A stretch of 64,000 nucleotides of DNA from Streptomyces hyderabadensis (GTDB taxonomy: Bacteria; Actinomycetota; Actinomycetes; Streptomycetales; Streptomycetaceae): contig NZ_JAIOJZ010000001.1 of the NCBI RefSeq assembly GCF_020404845.1, forward strand, positions 124,001-188,000, given 5' to 3'. A program made the position numbers and the translations under genes. Positions 28,018 through 38,901 of the stretch are shown in pieces; the first letter of the stretch is position 1; every line of letters begins with the position of its first letter. Below the pieces are notes generated by a model that did not search any database, had not been told where the DNA came from, and worked only from the letters and a program-made list of their open reading frames with translations.

Positions 28018-29112
28018 CTAGCGGTGCGCACGGGCGGCGATCGCCTCGTACACCATGCCGACGAGGAGGTCGTCGGCGTCCCGGCGGCCGAACTCGGCGG
28101 CGGCGCGGGACATCTCGTACAGCCGGTGCGGATCGGCGAGCACGGGCAGGACGTTCTGCTGGACCCACTCGGGCGTGAGGTCCGCGTCGTCGACGAGCAG
28201 TCCGCCGCCGGCCTTGACCACCGGCTGGGCGTTGAGCCGCTGTTCGCCGTTGCCGATGGGCAGCGGGACGTAGGCGGCCGGGAGCCCGACGGCGGAGAGT
28301 TCGGCGACGGTCATCGCGCCCGCGCGGCAGAGCATCATGTCGGCCGCGGCGTACGCGAGGTCCATCCGGTCCAGATAACTTACCGGGATGTACGGGGGCA
28401 TCCCCGGCATCTGGTGCACCTGCGGCAGTTCGTTCTTGGGCCCGACCGCGTGCAGGATCTGGATCCCGGCCTGCTGGAGCCAGGGCGCGACCTGCTGGAT
28501 CACCTCGTTGAGCCGGCGGGCGCCCTGCGAGCCGCCGGTGACCAGCAGCGTGGGCAGGTTGGGGTCGAGCCCGAACATGGCCCGGGCCTCGGGCCGGGCG
28601 GCGGCCCGGTCGAGGGTGGCGATGGAGCGGCGCAACGGGATGCCGATGTAGCGGGAGTTGCGCAGCTTGCTGTCGGGAGTGGAGACGGCGACCTGGGCGG
28701 CGTAGCGCGAGCCGATCTTGTTGGCCAGGCCGGGGCGGGCGTTGGCCTCGTGCACCACGATCGGCACGCCGAGCCGCTTGGCCGCAAGGTAGGCGGGCAG
28801 CGCCACGTAACCGCCGAAGCCGGCCACGGCGTCCGCCTTGGTGCGCTCCAGGATCTGCTCGGTCGCCTTGATGGTGCCGCGCAGCCGGCCCGGGACGGTG
28901 ATCAGCTCGGGGGTGGGCTTGCGCGGCAGCGGCACGGCCGGGATCAGCGCCAGCTCGTAACCCCGCTCGGGCACCAGTCGGGTCTCCAGGCCGCGTTCCG
29001 TGCCCAGGGCCGTGATCCCCACGGTCGGATCCTGCCTGCGCAGGGCGTCCGCGAGGGCGAGCGCGGGCTCGATGTGGCCCGCGGTTCCTCCGCCGGCGAG
29101 TACGACATGCAC
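28018..29112 (-). CDS. murG: UDP-GlcNAc:lipid I GlcNAc transferase
   Basis: Peripheral membrane GT-B enzyme that adds GlcNAc to lipid I to make lipid II. 364 aa with the N-terminal glycine loop ([15 protein letters not shown]), [11 protein letters not shown], and the UDP-binding C-domain ([40 protein letters not shown]). Between ftsW (6 bp) and ftsQ. Confidence 0.97.
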   Translation of the reverse strand: MHVVLAGGGTAGHIEPALALADALRRQDPTVGITALGTERGLETRLVPERGYELALIPAVPLPRKPTPELITVPGRLRGTIKATEQILERTKADAVAGFGGYVALPAYLAAKRLGVPIVVHEANARPGLANKIGSRYAAQVAVSTPDSKLRNSRYIGIPLRRSIATLDRAAARPEARAMFGLDPNLPTLLVTGGSQGARRLNEVIQQVAPWLQQAGIQILHAVGPKNELPQVHQMPGMPPYIPVSYLDRMDLAYAAADMMLCRAGAMTVAELSAVGLPAAYVPLPIGNGEQRLNAQPVVKAGGGLLVDDADLTPEWVQQNVLPVLADPHRLYEMSRAAAEFGRRDADDLLVGMVYEAIAARAHR

Positions 29113-29118
29113 CGAAAT

Positions 29119-30489
29119 TCACCGCTCTCCGGACGAGCGCGCCGCCGAGGCGCGCCGTCGCATCGTGTTCCAACTCCCAGGGCGCCGCTTGGCCGCGGGT
29201 CCCCTGGCTCCCCGCTTTCTACCAAAGCGAGGTTGCCGCAACGCAAGCGCCGCCCGCGCACCGGGTTCGTCACGCGCGAAGGCGATCAGCAGACCGATGG
29301 CGAACATGGTCGGCAGCAGGGCGGAACCCCCGTAGGAGAACAGCGGGAGCGGGACGCCGGCGATCGGCAGCAGTCCGAGGACCGCGCCGATGTTGATCAC
29401 GGCCTGGGCCGTGATCCAGGTGGTCACGCCTCCCGCGGCATACCTCACGAAGGGGTCCTCCGTGCGTCCGGCCACGCGGATACCCGCATAGCCTAGAGCC
29501 GCGAACAGGGCGAGCACCGACAGCGTCCCCGCCAGGCCCAGTTCCTCACCGGTGACGGCGAAGATGAAGTCGGTGTGCGCCTCGGGGAGTTGGCCCCATT
29601 TCTCCACACTGGCACCGAGCCCGGAGCCGAACAGTCCGCCGGAGGCGAGGGCGTAGATGCCGTGCACCGCCTGCCAGCAGGAGTCGCCCGGTCCGGGGTC
29701 GGTGGCGCCGAGGCAGTTGAGCCGGGCCATGCGGTTCGCGCTGGTCTTGATGAGGATGAAGCCGAGCAGCAGGGCGATCGAGAGCACGCCCGCGAACAGC
29801 CGGGTGGGCGCGCCGGCCAGCCACAGCAGGCCGAACAGGATCGCGGTGAGGATGATCGCGGTCCCCATGTCGCCGCCGATCATGATCAGCCCGAGCAGCA
29901 TGAACGCGGCCGGCACCAGCGGCACCAGCATGTGCTTCCACTGGGTCAGCAGCTTCTTGTCGTGCTTGCGGGCGAGCAGGTCCGCGCCCCACAGCACCAG
30001 GGCCAGCTTGCCGAACTCGCTGGGCTGGATCTGGAAGGAGCCGCCCAGCGAGATCCAGTTCTGGTTGCCGTTGACCGCGACTCCTATCCCCGGCACCTGG
30101 ACCAGGATCATCAGGAAGACGGCACCGGCGAGGATCGGATAGGCCAGCGCCCGGTGCAGTTTGACCGGCATCCTCATGGCGGCGACCAGGAGACCGGCGC
30201 CGATGAGCGCGGCGAGCGCCTGCTTGCGGAAGAAGTACGAGCCGGGCAGCGACAGCTGGAGCGCGGTGATCTGGGAGGCCGAGTAGACCATCACCAGGCC
30301 GAGCACGGTGATCAGCAGGCTGCCGCCGAAGATCAGGTAGTACGCGGTCAGCGGCCGGTCCCAGGCGCGGCGCAGCCGGTGGTAGAGGCGGAGCACACCG
30401 TTCTCGTGCGGCGGCCCCGGTGCGGCGGGTCGCTTGACGGACCGCTGTACGGGCGGACGTCCGGTGCGGCTCTGGGGACTACCGGGCAT
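29119..30489 (-). CDS. ftsW: SEDS family peptidoglycan polymerase FtsW
   Basis: Septal glycosyltransferase polymerising lipid II together with FtsI. 456 aa with ten predicted membrane helices beginning near residue 47, and SEDS hallmarks GNQNWISLG, QPSEFGKLALV, GGDMGTA, EELGLAG and PLFSYGGSAL. N-terminal 40 and C-terminal 50 residues are basic and disordered. Located between murD and murG as in other actinobacteria. Confidence 0.97.
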   Translation of the reverse strand: MPGSPQSRTGRPPVQRSVKRPAAPGPPHENGVLRLYHRLRRAWDRPLTAYYLIFGGSLLITVLGLVMVYSASQITALQLSLPGSYFFRKQALAALIGAGLLVAAMRMPVKLHRALAYPILAGAVFLMILVQVPGIGVAVNGNQNWISLGGSFQIQPSEFGKLALVLWGADLLARKHDKKLLTQWKHMLVPLVPAAFMLLGLIMIGGDMGTAIILTAILFGLLWLAGAPTRLFAGVLSIALLLGFILIKTSANRMARLNCLGATDPGPGDSCWQAVHGIYALASGGLFGSGLGASVEKWGQLPEAHTDFIFAVTGEELGLAGTLSVLALFAALGYAGIRVAGRTEDPFVRYAAGGVTTWITAQAVINIGAVLGLLPIAGVPLPLFSYGGSALLPTMFAIGLLIAFARDEPGARAALALRQPRFGRKRGARGPAAKRRPGSWNTMRRRASAARSSGER

Positions 30490-30566
30490 CGCGGCCTCCG
30501 CTGTACGTCGGCATGGACCGTCCCACGCGTCCTCCCGAGTTCACCCGGCGGCAGGAGGCGGCCGGG

Positions 30567-31994
30567 TCAGGCGCCGAGTTCGCGAACGGCCTGCGCGAAC
30601 GCGTCACCGCGCTGGTTGTAGTTGGTGAACATGTCCATGGAGGCACAGGCCGGTGCCAGCAGCACCGTGTCGCCGGGCCGGGCGAGCCGCCGCGCCTCCT
30701 GGACGGCCTGGAGCATCGCACCAGTGTCGGTCCGGTCGAGGTCGACCACGGGTACTTCGGGCGCGTGTCGCGCCAGGGCTTCGCGGATCAGGGCGCGGTC
30801 GGCGCCGATCAGGACGGCGCCGCGCAGCCGCTTCGCGGCGCCCGCGACCAGTTCGTCGAAGGTCGCACCCTTGGCCAGTCCGCCCGCGATCCACACGATC
30901 GACTCGTACGCCGCCAAGGAGGCCTCGGTGGCATGGGTGTTGGTGGCCTTGGAGTCGTCCACGTAGGCCACCCCGTCCACGTCGGCGACGTGCGCGATGC
31001 GGTGGGCGTCCGGCGTGAAGGCGCGCAGCCCGTCGCGTACGGCGGCGGCGGAGACGCCGAAGGCGCGGGCGAGGGCCGCGGCGGCGAGGGCGTTGGCGAT
31101 GTTGTGCGGGGCCGGCGGGTTGACGTCGGAGACCTCGGCGAGTTCCTGGGCGTTCTTCTGCCGGTCCTCGACGAAGGCGCGGTCGACCAGGAGGCCCTCC
31201 ACCACGCCGAGTTGGGAGGGACCGGGGGTGCCGAGCGTGAAGCCGATCGCCCGGCAGCCCTCCTCCACGTCGGCGGCGCGGACCAGGTCCTCGGTCGCCT
31301 TGTCGGCGACGTTGTAGACGCAGGCCACCTGGTTGCCCTCGTAGATGCGGCCCTTGTCGGCGGCGTAGGCCTCCATCGAGCCGTGCCAGTCGAGGTGGTC
31401 CGGGGCGAGGTTGAGCACGGCGGCGGAGTGGGCGCGCAGCGAGGGCGCCCAGTGGAGCTGGTAGCTGGACAGCTCGACGGCGAGAACGTCGTACTCGGTG
31501 TCGCCGGTGACCGCGTCGAGGAGCGAGACGCCGATGTTGCCGACGGCGGCGGTGCGCAGCCCGGCCGCCTTCAGGATCGAGGCGAGCATCTGGACGGTGG
31601 TGGTCTTGCCGTTGGTGCCGGTGACGGCCAGCCAGGGAGCGGGCTCCCGGCCGTCGAGGCCGCGCAGCCGCCAGGCCAGCTCCACGTCGCCCCAGACCGG
31701 GACGCCGGCCTCTTCGGCCGCCGTGAACAGGGGCTTGGTGGGCTTCCAGCCGGGTGCGGTGACGATCAGCTCGGTGCCTTCGGGGAGCGTGTCCCCGTCG
31801 CCGAGGCGCACGGTGACGCCGAGCGCCTCCAGCTCCGCCGCCTGGGTCCGGGCCCGCTCGTCGGCGCCGTCGTTGACGACGGTGACGTGCGCGCCGAGCC
31901 CGTGCAGCACCTTGGCCGCCGGGACGCCGGAGACGCCGAGTCCGGCGACGGTGACGTGCTTGCCGGTGAATTCCGAAGGCACCGAGGAGGTCAC
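30567..31994 (-). CDS. murD: UDP-MurNAc-L-Ala:D-Glu ligase
   Basis: Cytoplasmic Mur ligase adding D-glutamate. 475 aa: Rossmann-like UDP-binding domain ([17 protein letters not shown]), central ATPase domain with TGTNGKTTT, and C-terminal ligase domain ([11 protein letters not shown]). GTG at 31994 overlaps the mraY stop by four bases (GTGA); an ATG five codons earlier (32009) is the alternative start. Strong coupling with mraY is implied either way. Confidence 0.96.
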   Translation of the reverse strand: MTSSVPSEFTGKHVTVAGLGVSGVPAAKVLHGLGAHVTVVNDGADERARTQAAELEALGVTVRLGDGDTLPEGTELIVTAPGWKPTKPLFTAAEEAGVPVWGDVELAWRLRGLDGREPAPWLAVTGTNGKTTTVQMLASILKAAGLRTAAVGNIGVSLLDAVTGDTEYDVLAVELSSYQLHWAPSLRAHSAAVLNLAPDHLDWHGSMEAYAADKGRIYEGNQVACVYNVADKATEDLVRAADVEEGCRAIGFTLGTPGPSQLGVVEGLLVDRAFVEDRQKNAQELAEVSDVNPPAPHNIANALAAAALARAFGVSAAAVRDGLRAFTPDAHRIAHVADVDGVAYVDDSKATNTHATEASLAAYESIVWIAGGLAKGATFDELVAGAAKRLRGAVLIGADRALIREALARHAPEVPVVDLDRTDTGAMLQAVQEARRLARPGDTVLLAPACASMDMFTNYNQRGDAFAQAVRELGA

Positions 31995-33085
31995 TTGTCC
32001 GCTGCCCATCCCGCGTAGAAGAGGCCGAGTCCGACGATCACGCAGATGCCCTGGATGATCCAGAAACGGACCACGACGAGGACCTCGGACCAGCCTTTGA
32101 GTTCGAAGTGGTGCTGGAGTGGCGCCATCCGGAAGACCCGCTTGCCGGTGAGGCGGAAGGAGCCGACCTGGATGACCACGGACATGGTGATCAGGACGAA
32201 CAGGCCGCCGAGGATGGCCATCAGCAGTTCGGTGCGCGAGCAGATCGCCAGACCCGCGAGCACACCGCCGAGCGCGAGCGAACCGGTGTCGCCCATGAAG
32301 ATCTTGGCCGGCGAGGTGTTCCACCACAGGAAGCCGAGGCAGGCGCCCATCAGCGCGGAGGCGACCACCGCGAGGTCGAGCGGGTCTCTCACCTCGTAGC
32401 AGGCGCCCGGGTTGGTCAGGGTCAGCGCGTTGGCGCAGGACTCCTGGAACTGCCACACGCCGATGAAGGTGTAGGCGCCGAAGACCAGGACGGAGGCGCC
32501 GGTGGCCAGGCCGTCCAGGCCGTCGGTGAGGTTCACGCCGTTCGACATCGCGAGGATCATGAACAGCGCCCAGATGACGAACAGCACCGGGCCGATGGTC
32601 CAGCCGAAGTCGGTGATGAACGACAGCTTCGTGGACGCCGGGGTGTTGCCGCGGTTGTCCGCGAACTGCAGCGAGAGCACGGCGAAGCCGATGCCCACGA
32701 TCAGCTGCCCGGCCATCTTCGCCTTGGCCCGCAGGCCCAGCGAACGCCGCTTGACGATCTTGATGTAGTCGTCGAGGAAGCCGACCAGGCCCATGCCGAC
32801 CATCAGGCCGAGCACCAGCAGGCCGGAGAAGGTCGGCCCCGCGTCCGCCTTCGGGTCGAGGTAGCCGGTGATCGCCTTGGCCAGGAAGTAGGCGGCGACC
32901 GTCGCGAGGATGAAGGCGATACCACCCATGGTCGGCGTACCGCGCTTGCTGGCGTGCTCGCGCGGTCCGTCGTCCCGGATGTACTGGCCGTAGCCCTTGC
33001 GGGCCAGGAGCTTGATCAGCAGCGGGGTGCCGACCAGCGTCAGGAAGAGGCCAATGACTCCTGCGAACAGGATCTGCTTCATCAT
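31991..33085 (-). CDS. mraY: phospho-MurNAc-pentapeptide translocase
   Basis: Integral membrane enzyme making lipid I from UDP-MurNAc-pentapeptide and undecaprenyl phosphate. 364 aa, about ten helices, with FLDDYIK (Mg-binding aspartates), [23 protein letters not shown] and the HHFELKG histidine motif. Two tandem ATG codons (MM) overlap the murF stop; either may be used. Overlaps murF and murD at both ends. Confidence 0.97.
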   Translation of the reverse strand: MMKQILFAGVIGLFLTLVGTPLLIKLLARKGYGQYIRDDGPREHASKRGTPTMGGIAFILATVAAYFLAKAITGYLDPKADAGPTFSGLLVLGLMVGMGLVGFLDDYIKIVKRRSLGLRAKAKMAGQLIVGIGFAVLSLQFADNRGNTPASTKLSFITDFGWTIGPVLFVIWALFMILAMSNGVNLTDGLDGLATGASVLVFGAYTFIGVWQFQESCANALTLTNPGACYEVRDPLDLAVVASALMGACLGFLWWNTSPAKIFMGDTGSLALGGVLAGLAICSRTELLMAILGGLFVLITMSVVIQVGSFRLTGKRVFRMAPLQHHFELKGWSEVLVVVRFWIIQGICVIVGLGLFYAGWAADK

Positions 33086-34497
33086 CGGGCGGCGACCTCA
33101 CCCTCGGCGCCGGTCTCCAGCAGCGCCGTGGCGACGCTCTCCAGACCCACCGAACGGGACGCCTTCACGAGCACGACGTCCCCCGGGCGCAACTCGCTGC
33201 GCAACAGGTCGACCGCCGCCTGTGCGTCGGACACGTGCACCGACTCCTCACCCCACGAACCCTCGTTATATGCGCCCAGTTGCAGCCATTGGGCTTCCCT
33301 GCCCCCGACCGCGACGAGCTTGCTGACGTTGAGCCGGACGGCGAGCCGTCCGACCGCGTCGTGCTCGGCGAGCGCCTCGTCCCCGAGCTCGGCCATCTTG
33401 CCGAGCACCGCCCACGTACGACGCCCCTTGCCCATGGCCACCAGTGCACGCAGCGCGGCTTTCGTGGACTCGGGGTTCGCGTTGTAGGCGTCGTTGACGA
33501 CCGTCACGCCGTCCGGGCGCTCGGTGACCTCCATCCGCCAGCGGGAGAGGGAGCCCGCCTCGGAGAGCGCGGTGGCGATCTCGTCTGCGGACATGCCCAA
33601 CTCGTGGGCGACGGCGGCCGCGGCGAGCGCGTTCGACACGTGGTGCTCACCGTACAGGCGCATGGTCACATCGCTTGCACCGGAGGGTGTGTGAAGGCTG
33701 AAGGAGGGCTGTCCGGTGTCCGTGAGTCGCACGTTCTCGGCGCGAACGTCCGCTTCGTCGGACTCTCCGAAAAGGATCACCTTCGCCTTCGTTCGGGAGG
33801 CCATGGCCCGTACGAGCGGGTCGTCCGCGTTGAGGATCGCGGCGCCGCCCTGCTCGGCCGGCGGCAGCGCCTCGACGAGTTCGCCCTTGGCCTGGGCGAT
33901 CTGCTCCCGGCCGCCGAACTCGCCGATGTGCGCGGAGCCGACGTTGAGGACCGCGCCGATCCTCGGCGGGGTCAGCTCGCACAGGTACCGGATGTGGCCG
34001 ATGCCGCGGGCGCCCATCTCCAGGACGAGGAACTTCGTCTCGTCGGTGGCGGTGAGCGCGGTCAGCGGCAGCCCGACCTCGTTGTTCATGGAGCCGGGCG
34101 TGAAGACCGTGGGCGCCTTGCGGCGCAGTACCTGGGCGATCAGGTCCTTGGTGCTGGTCTTGCCGGCCGACCCGGTGAGGGCCACGAGGGTGGTGCCGAG
34201 GCGCCGCACGACGTGCCGGGCGAGGGCGCCCAGGGCGGCCTGGACGTCGTCCACGACGATCGCGGGCACGCCGACGGGGCGGGAGCCGAGGACGGCCACC
34301 GCACCCGCTTCGACGACCTGCGCGGCGAAGTCGTGGCCGTCGGCCCGTTCGCCCACGAAGGCGACGAAGAGGCTGCCGGGCCCGGCTTCCCGGGAGTCCC
34401 GGACGACCGGCCCGGTGACCTCGGCGGACGCGTCCGGTATGTCGTGCATCCGCCCGCCGACGACTTCTGCGATCTCGGCGAGTGAGAGGGTGATCAC
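33082..34497 (-). CDS. murF: UDP-MurNAc-tripeptide:D-Ala-D-Ala ligase
   Basis: Last cytoplasmic Mur ligase, adding D-Ala-D-Ala. 471 aa with the MurF N-domain ([17 protein letters not shown]), ATPase loop [20 protein letters not shown], and C-domain [18 protein letters not shown] start 49 bp after murE. Stop overlaps mraY start. Confidence 0.97.
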   Translation of the reverse strand: MITLSLAEIAEVVGGRMHDIPDASAEVTGPVVRDSREAGPGSLFVAFVGERADGHDFAAQVVEAGAVAVLGSRPVGVPAIVVDDVQAALGALARHVVRRLGTTLVALTGSAGKTSTKDLIAQVLRRKAPTVFTPGSMNNEVGLPLTALTATDETKFLVLEMGARGIGHIRYLCELTPPRIGAVLNVGSAHIGEFGGREQIAQAKGELVEALPPAEQGGAAILNADDPLVRAMASRTKAKVILFGESDEADVRAENVRLTDTGQPSFSLHTPSGASDVTMRLYGEHHVSNALAAAAVAHELGMSADEIATALSEAGSLSRWRMEVTERPDGVTVVNDAYNANPESTKAALRALVAMGKGRRTWAVLGKMAELGDEALAEHDAVGRLAVRLNVSKLVAVGGREAQWLQLGAYNEGSWGEESVHVSDAQAAVDLLRSELRPGDVVLVKASRSVGLESVATALLETGAEGEVAAR

Positions 34498-34546
34498 AAG
34501 TTCGTCCCCTGGATCAGGATCAGGATCGGCTGGATCATTCGGGATC

Positions 34547-36067
34547 TCATCCCTGGGCTTTCTTGATGGCTTCGCGGAGCACCTGGCGGTCGTCGAAGGG
34601 ACGGACCACCCCGGCGATGTCCTGGCCCTGCTCGTGGCCCTTGCCCGCCACCAGCACGGTGTCGCCGGGCTCGGCCCGGGCGACGGCGGCGGCGATCGCG
34701 GCGGCCCGGTCCTCGAAGACCTGCACCTCGCCGCGCTCGTGCGCGGGCACGGAGGCCGCGCCCTGGAGCATGGTGGCGAGGATCGCGAGGGGGTCCTCGG
34801 AGCGGGGGTTGTCGGAGGTCAGTACGGCGGTGTCGGCGAACCGGGCCACGGCGGCGCCCATCGGCTCCCGCTTGGTGGTGTCCCGGTCGCCGCCGCAGCC
34901 GAGCACCACGTGCAGCCTGCCCTCGGTGACCTTGCGCAGCGCCCGCAGGACGGACTCGACGGCGTCGGTCTTGTGGGCGTAGTCGACCACCGCGAAGAAG
35001 GGCTGGCCCTCGTCCACGCGCTCCAGCCGGCCCGGCACGCCCGGCACGGCGGCGACACCGTCGGCGGCGACCTGCGGGTCGAGCCCGGCGGCGGCCAGGG
35101 CGACGATCGCGGCGAGGGTGTTCGCCACGTTGAACGGCCCGGCCAGCGGCGACTTGGCGGCGATCCGCTCGCCCTTGGGCCCGAGCACGGTGAACGTGGA
35201 GTCCAGCGGGCCGACCTCGACCTCGTCGGCGCGCCAGTCGGCGTCGGGGTGGCCCTCGGCGGAGTAGGTGACGACCGGGACGGTGGCCTCGTTGGCGAGC
35301 CGGCGCCCGTACTCGTCGTCGACGTTGACCACGCCGAGTTTGCTGCGTTTCGGGGTGAAGAGCTGTGCCTTGGCCTGGAAGTAGTCCTCCATGCCGGAGT
35401 GGAACTCCATGTGCTCCGGGCTGAGGTTGGTGAAGACCGCGATGTCGAAGACGCAGGCGTCGACGCGGCCGAGGACCAGGGCGTGGCTGGAGACCTCCAT
35501 GGCGACCGCCTCGGTGCCGCGCTCGCGCATCACCGCGAACAGCGCCTGGAGGTCGGTGGCCTCGGGCGTGGTGCGCTCGGACTTGATGCGCTCGTCGCCG
35601 ATGCGCATCTCGACGGTGCCGATCAGCCCGGTGGACTTCGCCGTGCGCAGACCGCCCTCGACCAGGTAGGCGGTGGTGGTCTTGCCGGAGGTGCCGGTGA
35701 TGCCGATCTGGAGCAGGTCGCGGCCCGGGTGGCCGTAGATCGTGGCCGCCAGCTCGCCCATCCGCGCGCGCGGGTCGTCGACGACGAGCGCCGGCAGCCC
35801 GGCCGCGGCGGCCCGCTCCGCGCCGGCCGGGTCGGTCAGCACGGCGGCCGCGCCGAGTCCGGCGGCCTGGGTGACGAAGTCGGCGCCGTGCAGGCGGGCG
35901 CCGGGCAGGGCGGCGTACAGGTCACCGGGGCGGACGGCGCGCGAGTCGTGGGTGATGCCCGTGATCTCGGCGGAGCCGTCCGGCGCGGTGACACCCAGCT
36001 GATCGGCGAGTTCCGCGAGGGGTGTGGCGGAGATCCGCACCGGCCGGGGCGGTCCCGGGTATGTCAC
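34547..36067 (-). CDS. murE: UDP-MurNAc-L-Ala-D-Glu:diaminopimelate ligase
   Basis: Adds diaminopimelate to the stem peptide. 506 aa from the GTG at 36067, which has AAGGG 7 nt upstream and gives the family length; an in-frame GTG at 36214 would add 49 Pro/Gln-rich residues. Domains: HDSRAVRPGDLYAALPG, ATPase loop TGTSGKTTT, and DNPRSEDP, whose DNPR tetrad is the diaminopimelate-specific form, agreeing with LL-DAP walls of streptomycetes. The 230-bp gap to ftsI partly codes for the alternative N-terminus. Confidence 0.95.
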   Translation of the reverse strand: MTYPGPPRPVRISATPLAELADQLGVTAPDGSAEITGITHDSRAVRPGDLYAALPGARLHGADFVTQAAGLGAAAVLTDPAGAERAAAAGLPALVVDDPRARMGELAATIYGHPGRDLLQIGITGTSGKTTTAYLVEGGLRTAKSTGLIGTVEMRIGDERIKSERTTPEATDLQALFAVMRERGTEAVAMEVSSHALVLGRVDACVFDIAVFTNLSPEHMEFHSGMEDYFQAKAQLFTPKRSKLGVVNVDDEYGRRLANEATVPVVTYSAEGHPDADWRADEVEVGPLDSTFTVLGPKGERIAAKSPLAGPFNVANTLAAIVALAAAGLDPQVAADGVAAVPGVPGRLERVDEGQPFFAVVDYAHKTDAVESVLRALRKVTEGRLHVVLGCGGDRDTTKREPMGAAVARFADTAVLTSDNPRSEDPLAILATMLQGAASVPAHERGEVQVFEDRAAAIAAAVARAEPGDTVLVAGKGHEQGQDIAGVVRPFDDRQVLREAIKKAQG

Positions 36068-36297
36068 GGGGTGGCCCTTCTGGGTGGTTTGGGACTGATC
36101 AGGGTGTGGCACGGCGGTGAGCGTACCGGGAGTACCCGCTTCCCGGCGAAGCGAGGGCTGGGGGGAGGCCTGGGGGGCGCTCCGGTTCCCGGGGTCGGGG
36201 GTGATCGTTGTCACGGGTGGTTCCTGGTGGCTCGGTACTGAAACGGCGCTGGCTCGGTACGGGCTCGGTGGGGTCTCGATGCGGGGGACGGTGCGGT

Positions 36298-38262
36298 TCA
36301 GGGCTTGAAGGTGACCGGGAGCCTCGCGGGGTCGGCCCCGGTCGGCGGGACCTGGAGGGTCTTCAGGGCGAACTCCATGACCTGCTTGTAGATGGGGCCG
36401 CAGATCTGGCCGCCGAAGTAGCTGCCCTCGGTGGCGTTCTGGATGGCGCAGTAGACGGTGACGCGGGGCTTGTCGGCGGGCGCGAACCCGGCGAAGGACG
36501 AGGTGTAGCCGTGGTACTTGCCGGTGGCCGGATCCACCCGGTTGGCCGTGCCCGTCTTGCCCGCCACCCGGTAGCCGGGGATGCGGGCCTTGGTGCCGGT
36601 GCCCTCCTCGTCGTCGACCACGGACTCCAGCATCTGGGAGAGGGTCTTGGCGGTCTTCTCGCTGGTCACGCGGGTCTTCTTGGGTTCGGGGGCCGGGGTG
36701 AAGCGTCCGTCGGCGTCCTTGGTGCCGCGGACGAGCGTGGGTTCGATACGGACGCCGCCGTTGGCGATGGTCGAGTAGATGGAGGCCGCCTGGAGCGCGT
36801 TCACGGAGACGCCCTGGCCGAAAGGGATCGTGTACTGCTGCGAGGTCGACCACTGGCCGGGCGGCGCGAGGATGCCCTTGGTCTCCCCGGGGAAGCCGAG
36901 CCCGCTGTAGCCGCCGAGGCCGAACTTGCGCAGGTAGGAGTAGAGCACCTGGTTGGCCTCGGCCTGGGTCTTGCCCAGTTCGCCGGTGGCCATGATCGTG
37001 CCGATGTTGCTGGACTTGGCGAGCACGCCGTTGAGCGTGAGGTACCAGGTCGGGTGGTCGATGTCGTCCTTGAAGAGCCGGTCGCCGCGCTTGAGCCGGT
37101 TGGGGACGGTGATGTGGGTGTCCGGGGTGGCGACGTTCTCCTCCAGCACGGCCGCCATCGACAGCACCTTGGCGGTGGAACCCGGCTCGAAGGCGTCCTG
37201 GAGCGCGGCGTTGCCCAGCGCGTCGGGGTCGGCGTGCGCGAGGTCGCCGGGATCGAAGCCGGGCGAGTTGGCCATGGCCAGGATCTCGCCGGTCTGGGTG
37301 TCCTGGACGATGACGTAGCCGCCGTCCGCCTTGGACTTCTCCACCTGCTCGCTGATGGCGTGCTGCGCGGCCCACTGGATGTCGCGGTCGATGGTCAGCT
37401 CGACGTCGCTGCCGGGCACGGCGGGGGTCTCGGTGGAACCGGCGGTGGGCACCTGGCGCCCGCCGGACTGCGCGTAGCGGATCTTGCCGTCCTGGCCGGC
37501 CAGCGTCTTGTCCAGCTGCCGCTCCAGGCCGCCGCCGCCCTTGCCGTCGGCGCCGACCCAGCCGAGGACGCCGGCGGCGAGGTCGCCGCCCGGGTAGACG
37601 CGCTTGCTGCTGGGGTCGGCGAAGACGCCCGCGAGCACGTTGACCGTCGACCTGTCGGTCTCCGCCTTCGTGGTGAGCGCGGTCTTCAGGTCCTTGATCT
37701 GGTTCCAGACCTGGGGGGTCTGGCGGCGCGCGAGGCGGACGTAGCGCAGTTCCTTGTTCTTCGGGCGGAGCACCTTGGCCAGCTGCTCCTGGTCCTGGCC
37801 GAGGATCGGCGCGAGGAGCGCCGCCGCCTGCTCGGGTCCGTCGTCCACCTTCAGCTGCTCGCGGGTGAACATCGTGGGGTCGGCGGTGATGTCGTAGGAG
37901 TCCACGGTGGTCGCGAGGGCGACGCCGTTGCGGTCGGTGATCCCGCCGCGTTCGGCGGGCAGGGTGTGCACGACGTAGCGGTTCTGCTCGGCCTTGGCGG
38001 AGTACGTGCCGGCGTCGACGGCCTGCACCTGGAGGAGCCGTACGACGAAGGCGGCCAGCACCAGGGTCAGCGCGAGGCCGATCATGCGCAGCCGGGGGCG
38101 CGGGCTGCCCAGCCGGAAGGCGCGGGGCGCCGGCCGGGGCGGCCCTGGCCTGCGGGCCGGCCGGGCGCCCGGTCCCGGGCGGCGCCCGCCGCCGGGGCGG
38201 ACGGGCCTCGCGGGTCCGGGCACACGGCGGCGCGGCGGTTCCCTGTCGGACACTTCCGTCAC
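36298..38262 (-). CDS. ftsI: division transpeptidase, class B PBP (FtsI/PBP3)
   Basis: Septal peptidoglycan cross-linking enzyme. 654 aa: Arg/Pro/Gly-rich cytoplasmic arm (1-55), one transmembrane helix (about 60-80), dimerisation domain, and penicillin-binding transpeptidase domain with STAK, SSN and KTGT motifs in order. GTG at 38262 overlaps the ftsL stop by four bases; a GTG three codons later is possible. Forms the FtsQ-FtsL-FtsW-FtsI septal complex encoded around it. Confidence 0.96.
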   Translation of the reverse strand: MTEVSDREPPRRRVPGPARPVRPGGGRRPGPGARPARRPGPPRPAPRAFRLGSPRPRLRMIGLALTLVLAAFVVRLLQVQAVDAGTYSAKAEQNRYVVHTLPAERGGITDRNGVALATTVDSYDITADPTMFTREQLKVDDGPEQAAALLAPILGQDQEQLAKVLRPKNKELRYVRLARRQTPQVWNQIKDLKTALTTKAETDRSTVNVLAGVFADPSSKRVYPGGDLAAGVLGWVGADGKGGGGLERQLDKTLAGQDGKIRYAQSGGRQVPTAGSTETPAVPGSDVELTIDRDIQWAAQHAISEQVEKSKADGGYVIVQDTQTGEILAMANSPGFDPGDLAHADPDALGNAALQDAFEPGSTAKVLSMAAVLEENVATPDTHITVPNRLKRGDRLFKDDIDHPTWYLTLNGVLAKSSNIGTIMATGELGKTQAEANQVLYSYLRKFGLGGYSGLGFPGETKGILAPPGQWSTSQQYTIPFGQGVSVNALQAASIYSTIANGGVRIEPTLVRGTKDADGRFTPAPEPKKTRVTSEKTAKTLSQMLESVVDDEEGTGTKARIPGYRVAGKTGTANRVDPATGKYHGYTSSFAGFAPADKPRVTVYCAIQNATEGSYFGGQICGPIYKQVMEFALKTLQVPPTGADPARLPVTFKP

Positions 38263-38822
38263 CTGCCGGGAGTCGGGGTCGGGGTGGGCGTCGCCGCTGG
38301 GGTGGGGGTGGCGGCTGTGCTGGGCGGGGCCGCGGTGGTGGGCGTGGGGGCCGGGGCGGACGGCTCCGTGTAGGGGGACGGCGTGACCGTGGACGTGCCC
38401 GCGGACGTGGAGGCCAGTGCCTCGGGGGCGAGCACGAGCGGGGTGGCGGCGGCGGGCGCGGGGCTGGGCACGCCCTTCACGGTGCCGTCGGGGTCGAGGA
38501 AGGCGGGGTCGCCGCCGGGCACCATGCCCAGTTCGCGGGCGCGGCGCTGGAGGGCCTGGGGGGCGGAGTAGGCGTCGATGTCCCGCTGGAGCGCCTGTTC
38601 CTCGTCGGTGAGTTCCTTGGTGCGCTGCTTGAGGTCGTCCAGCTGGAAGGAGCCCTCGCTCAGGGCGGAGTTCAGTACGAGGAGCCCGATGAGGCCGCCG
38701 CCGAGGAGGACGACGACCAGCAGGACGAAGGGCGCCCGGGCCGCCTGGCCGCGGGTGCCGCCGGTGGGCAGGAGCCGGGCGAGGCGGGCCGCCCGGCCCT
38801 TCAGTTCGGGTTTCCTGCTCAT
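38259..38822 (-). CDS. ftsL: FtsL-like bitopic division protein
   Basis: 187 aa: basic N-terminus, one transmembrane helix (about 31-52), a coiled coil (LDDLKQRTKELTDEEQALQRDI) with the ARELGMV ending typical of FtsL/DivIC, then an unusually long Pro/Thr/Ala tail of about 80 residues with short Thr-Pro repeats. Sequence conservation is low in this family, so position between rsmH and ftsI supports the call. ATG start at 38822; the stop overlaps ftsI. Confidence 0.88.
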   Translation of the reverse strand: MSRKPELKGRAARLARLLPTGGTRGQAARAPFVLLVVVLLGGGLIGLLVLNSALSEGSFQLDDLKQRTKELTDEEQALQRDIDAYSAPQALQRRARELGMVPGGDPAFLDPDGTVKGVPSPAPAAATPLVLAPEALASTSAGTSTVTPSPYTEPSAPAPTPTTAAPPSTAATPTPAATPTPTPTPGR

Positions 38823-38901
38823 GTGCCCTCCCCCCGGTCCGGGGTGGGCCGTCCGCACCCCTGCCTGGCCTGCCTGGCTCGCCGCACCCGAGCAACTCCC
38901 T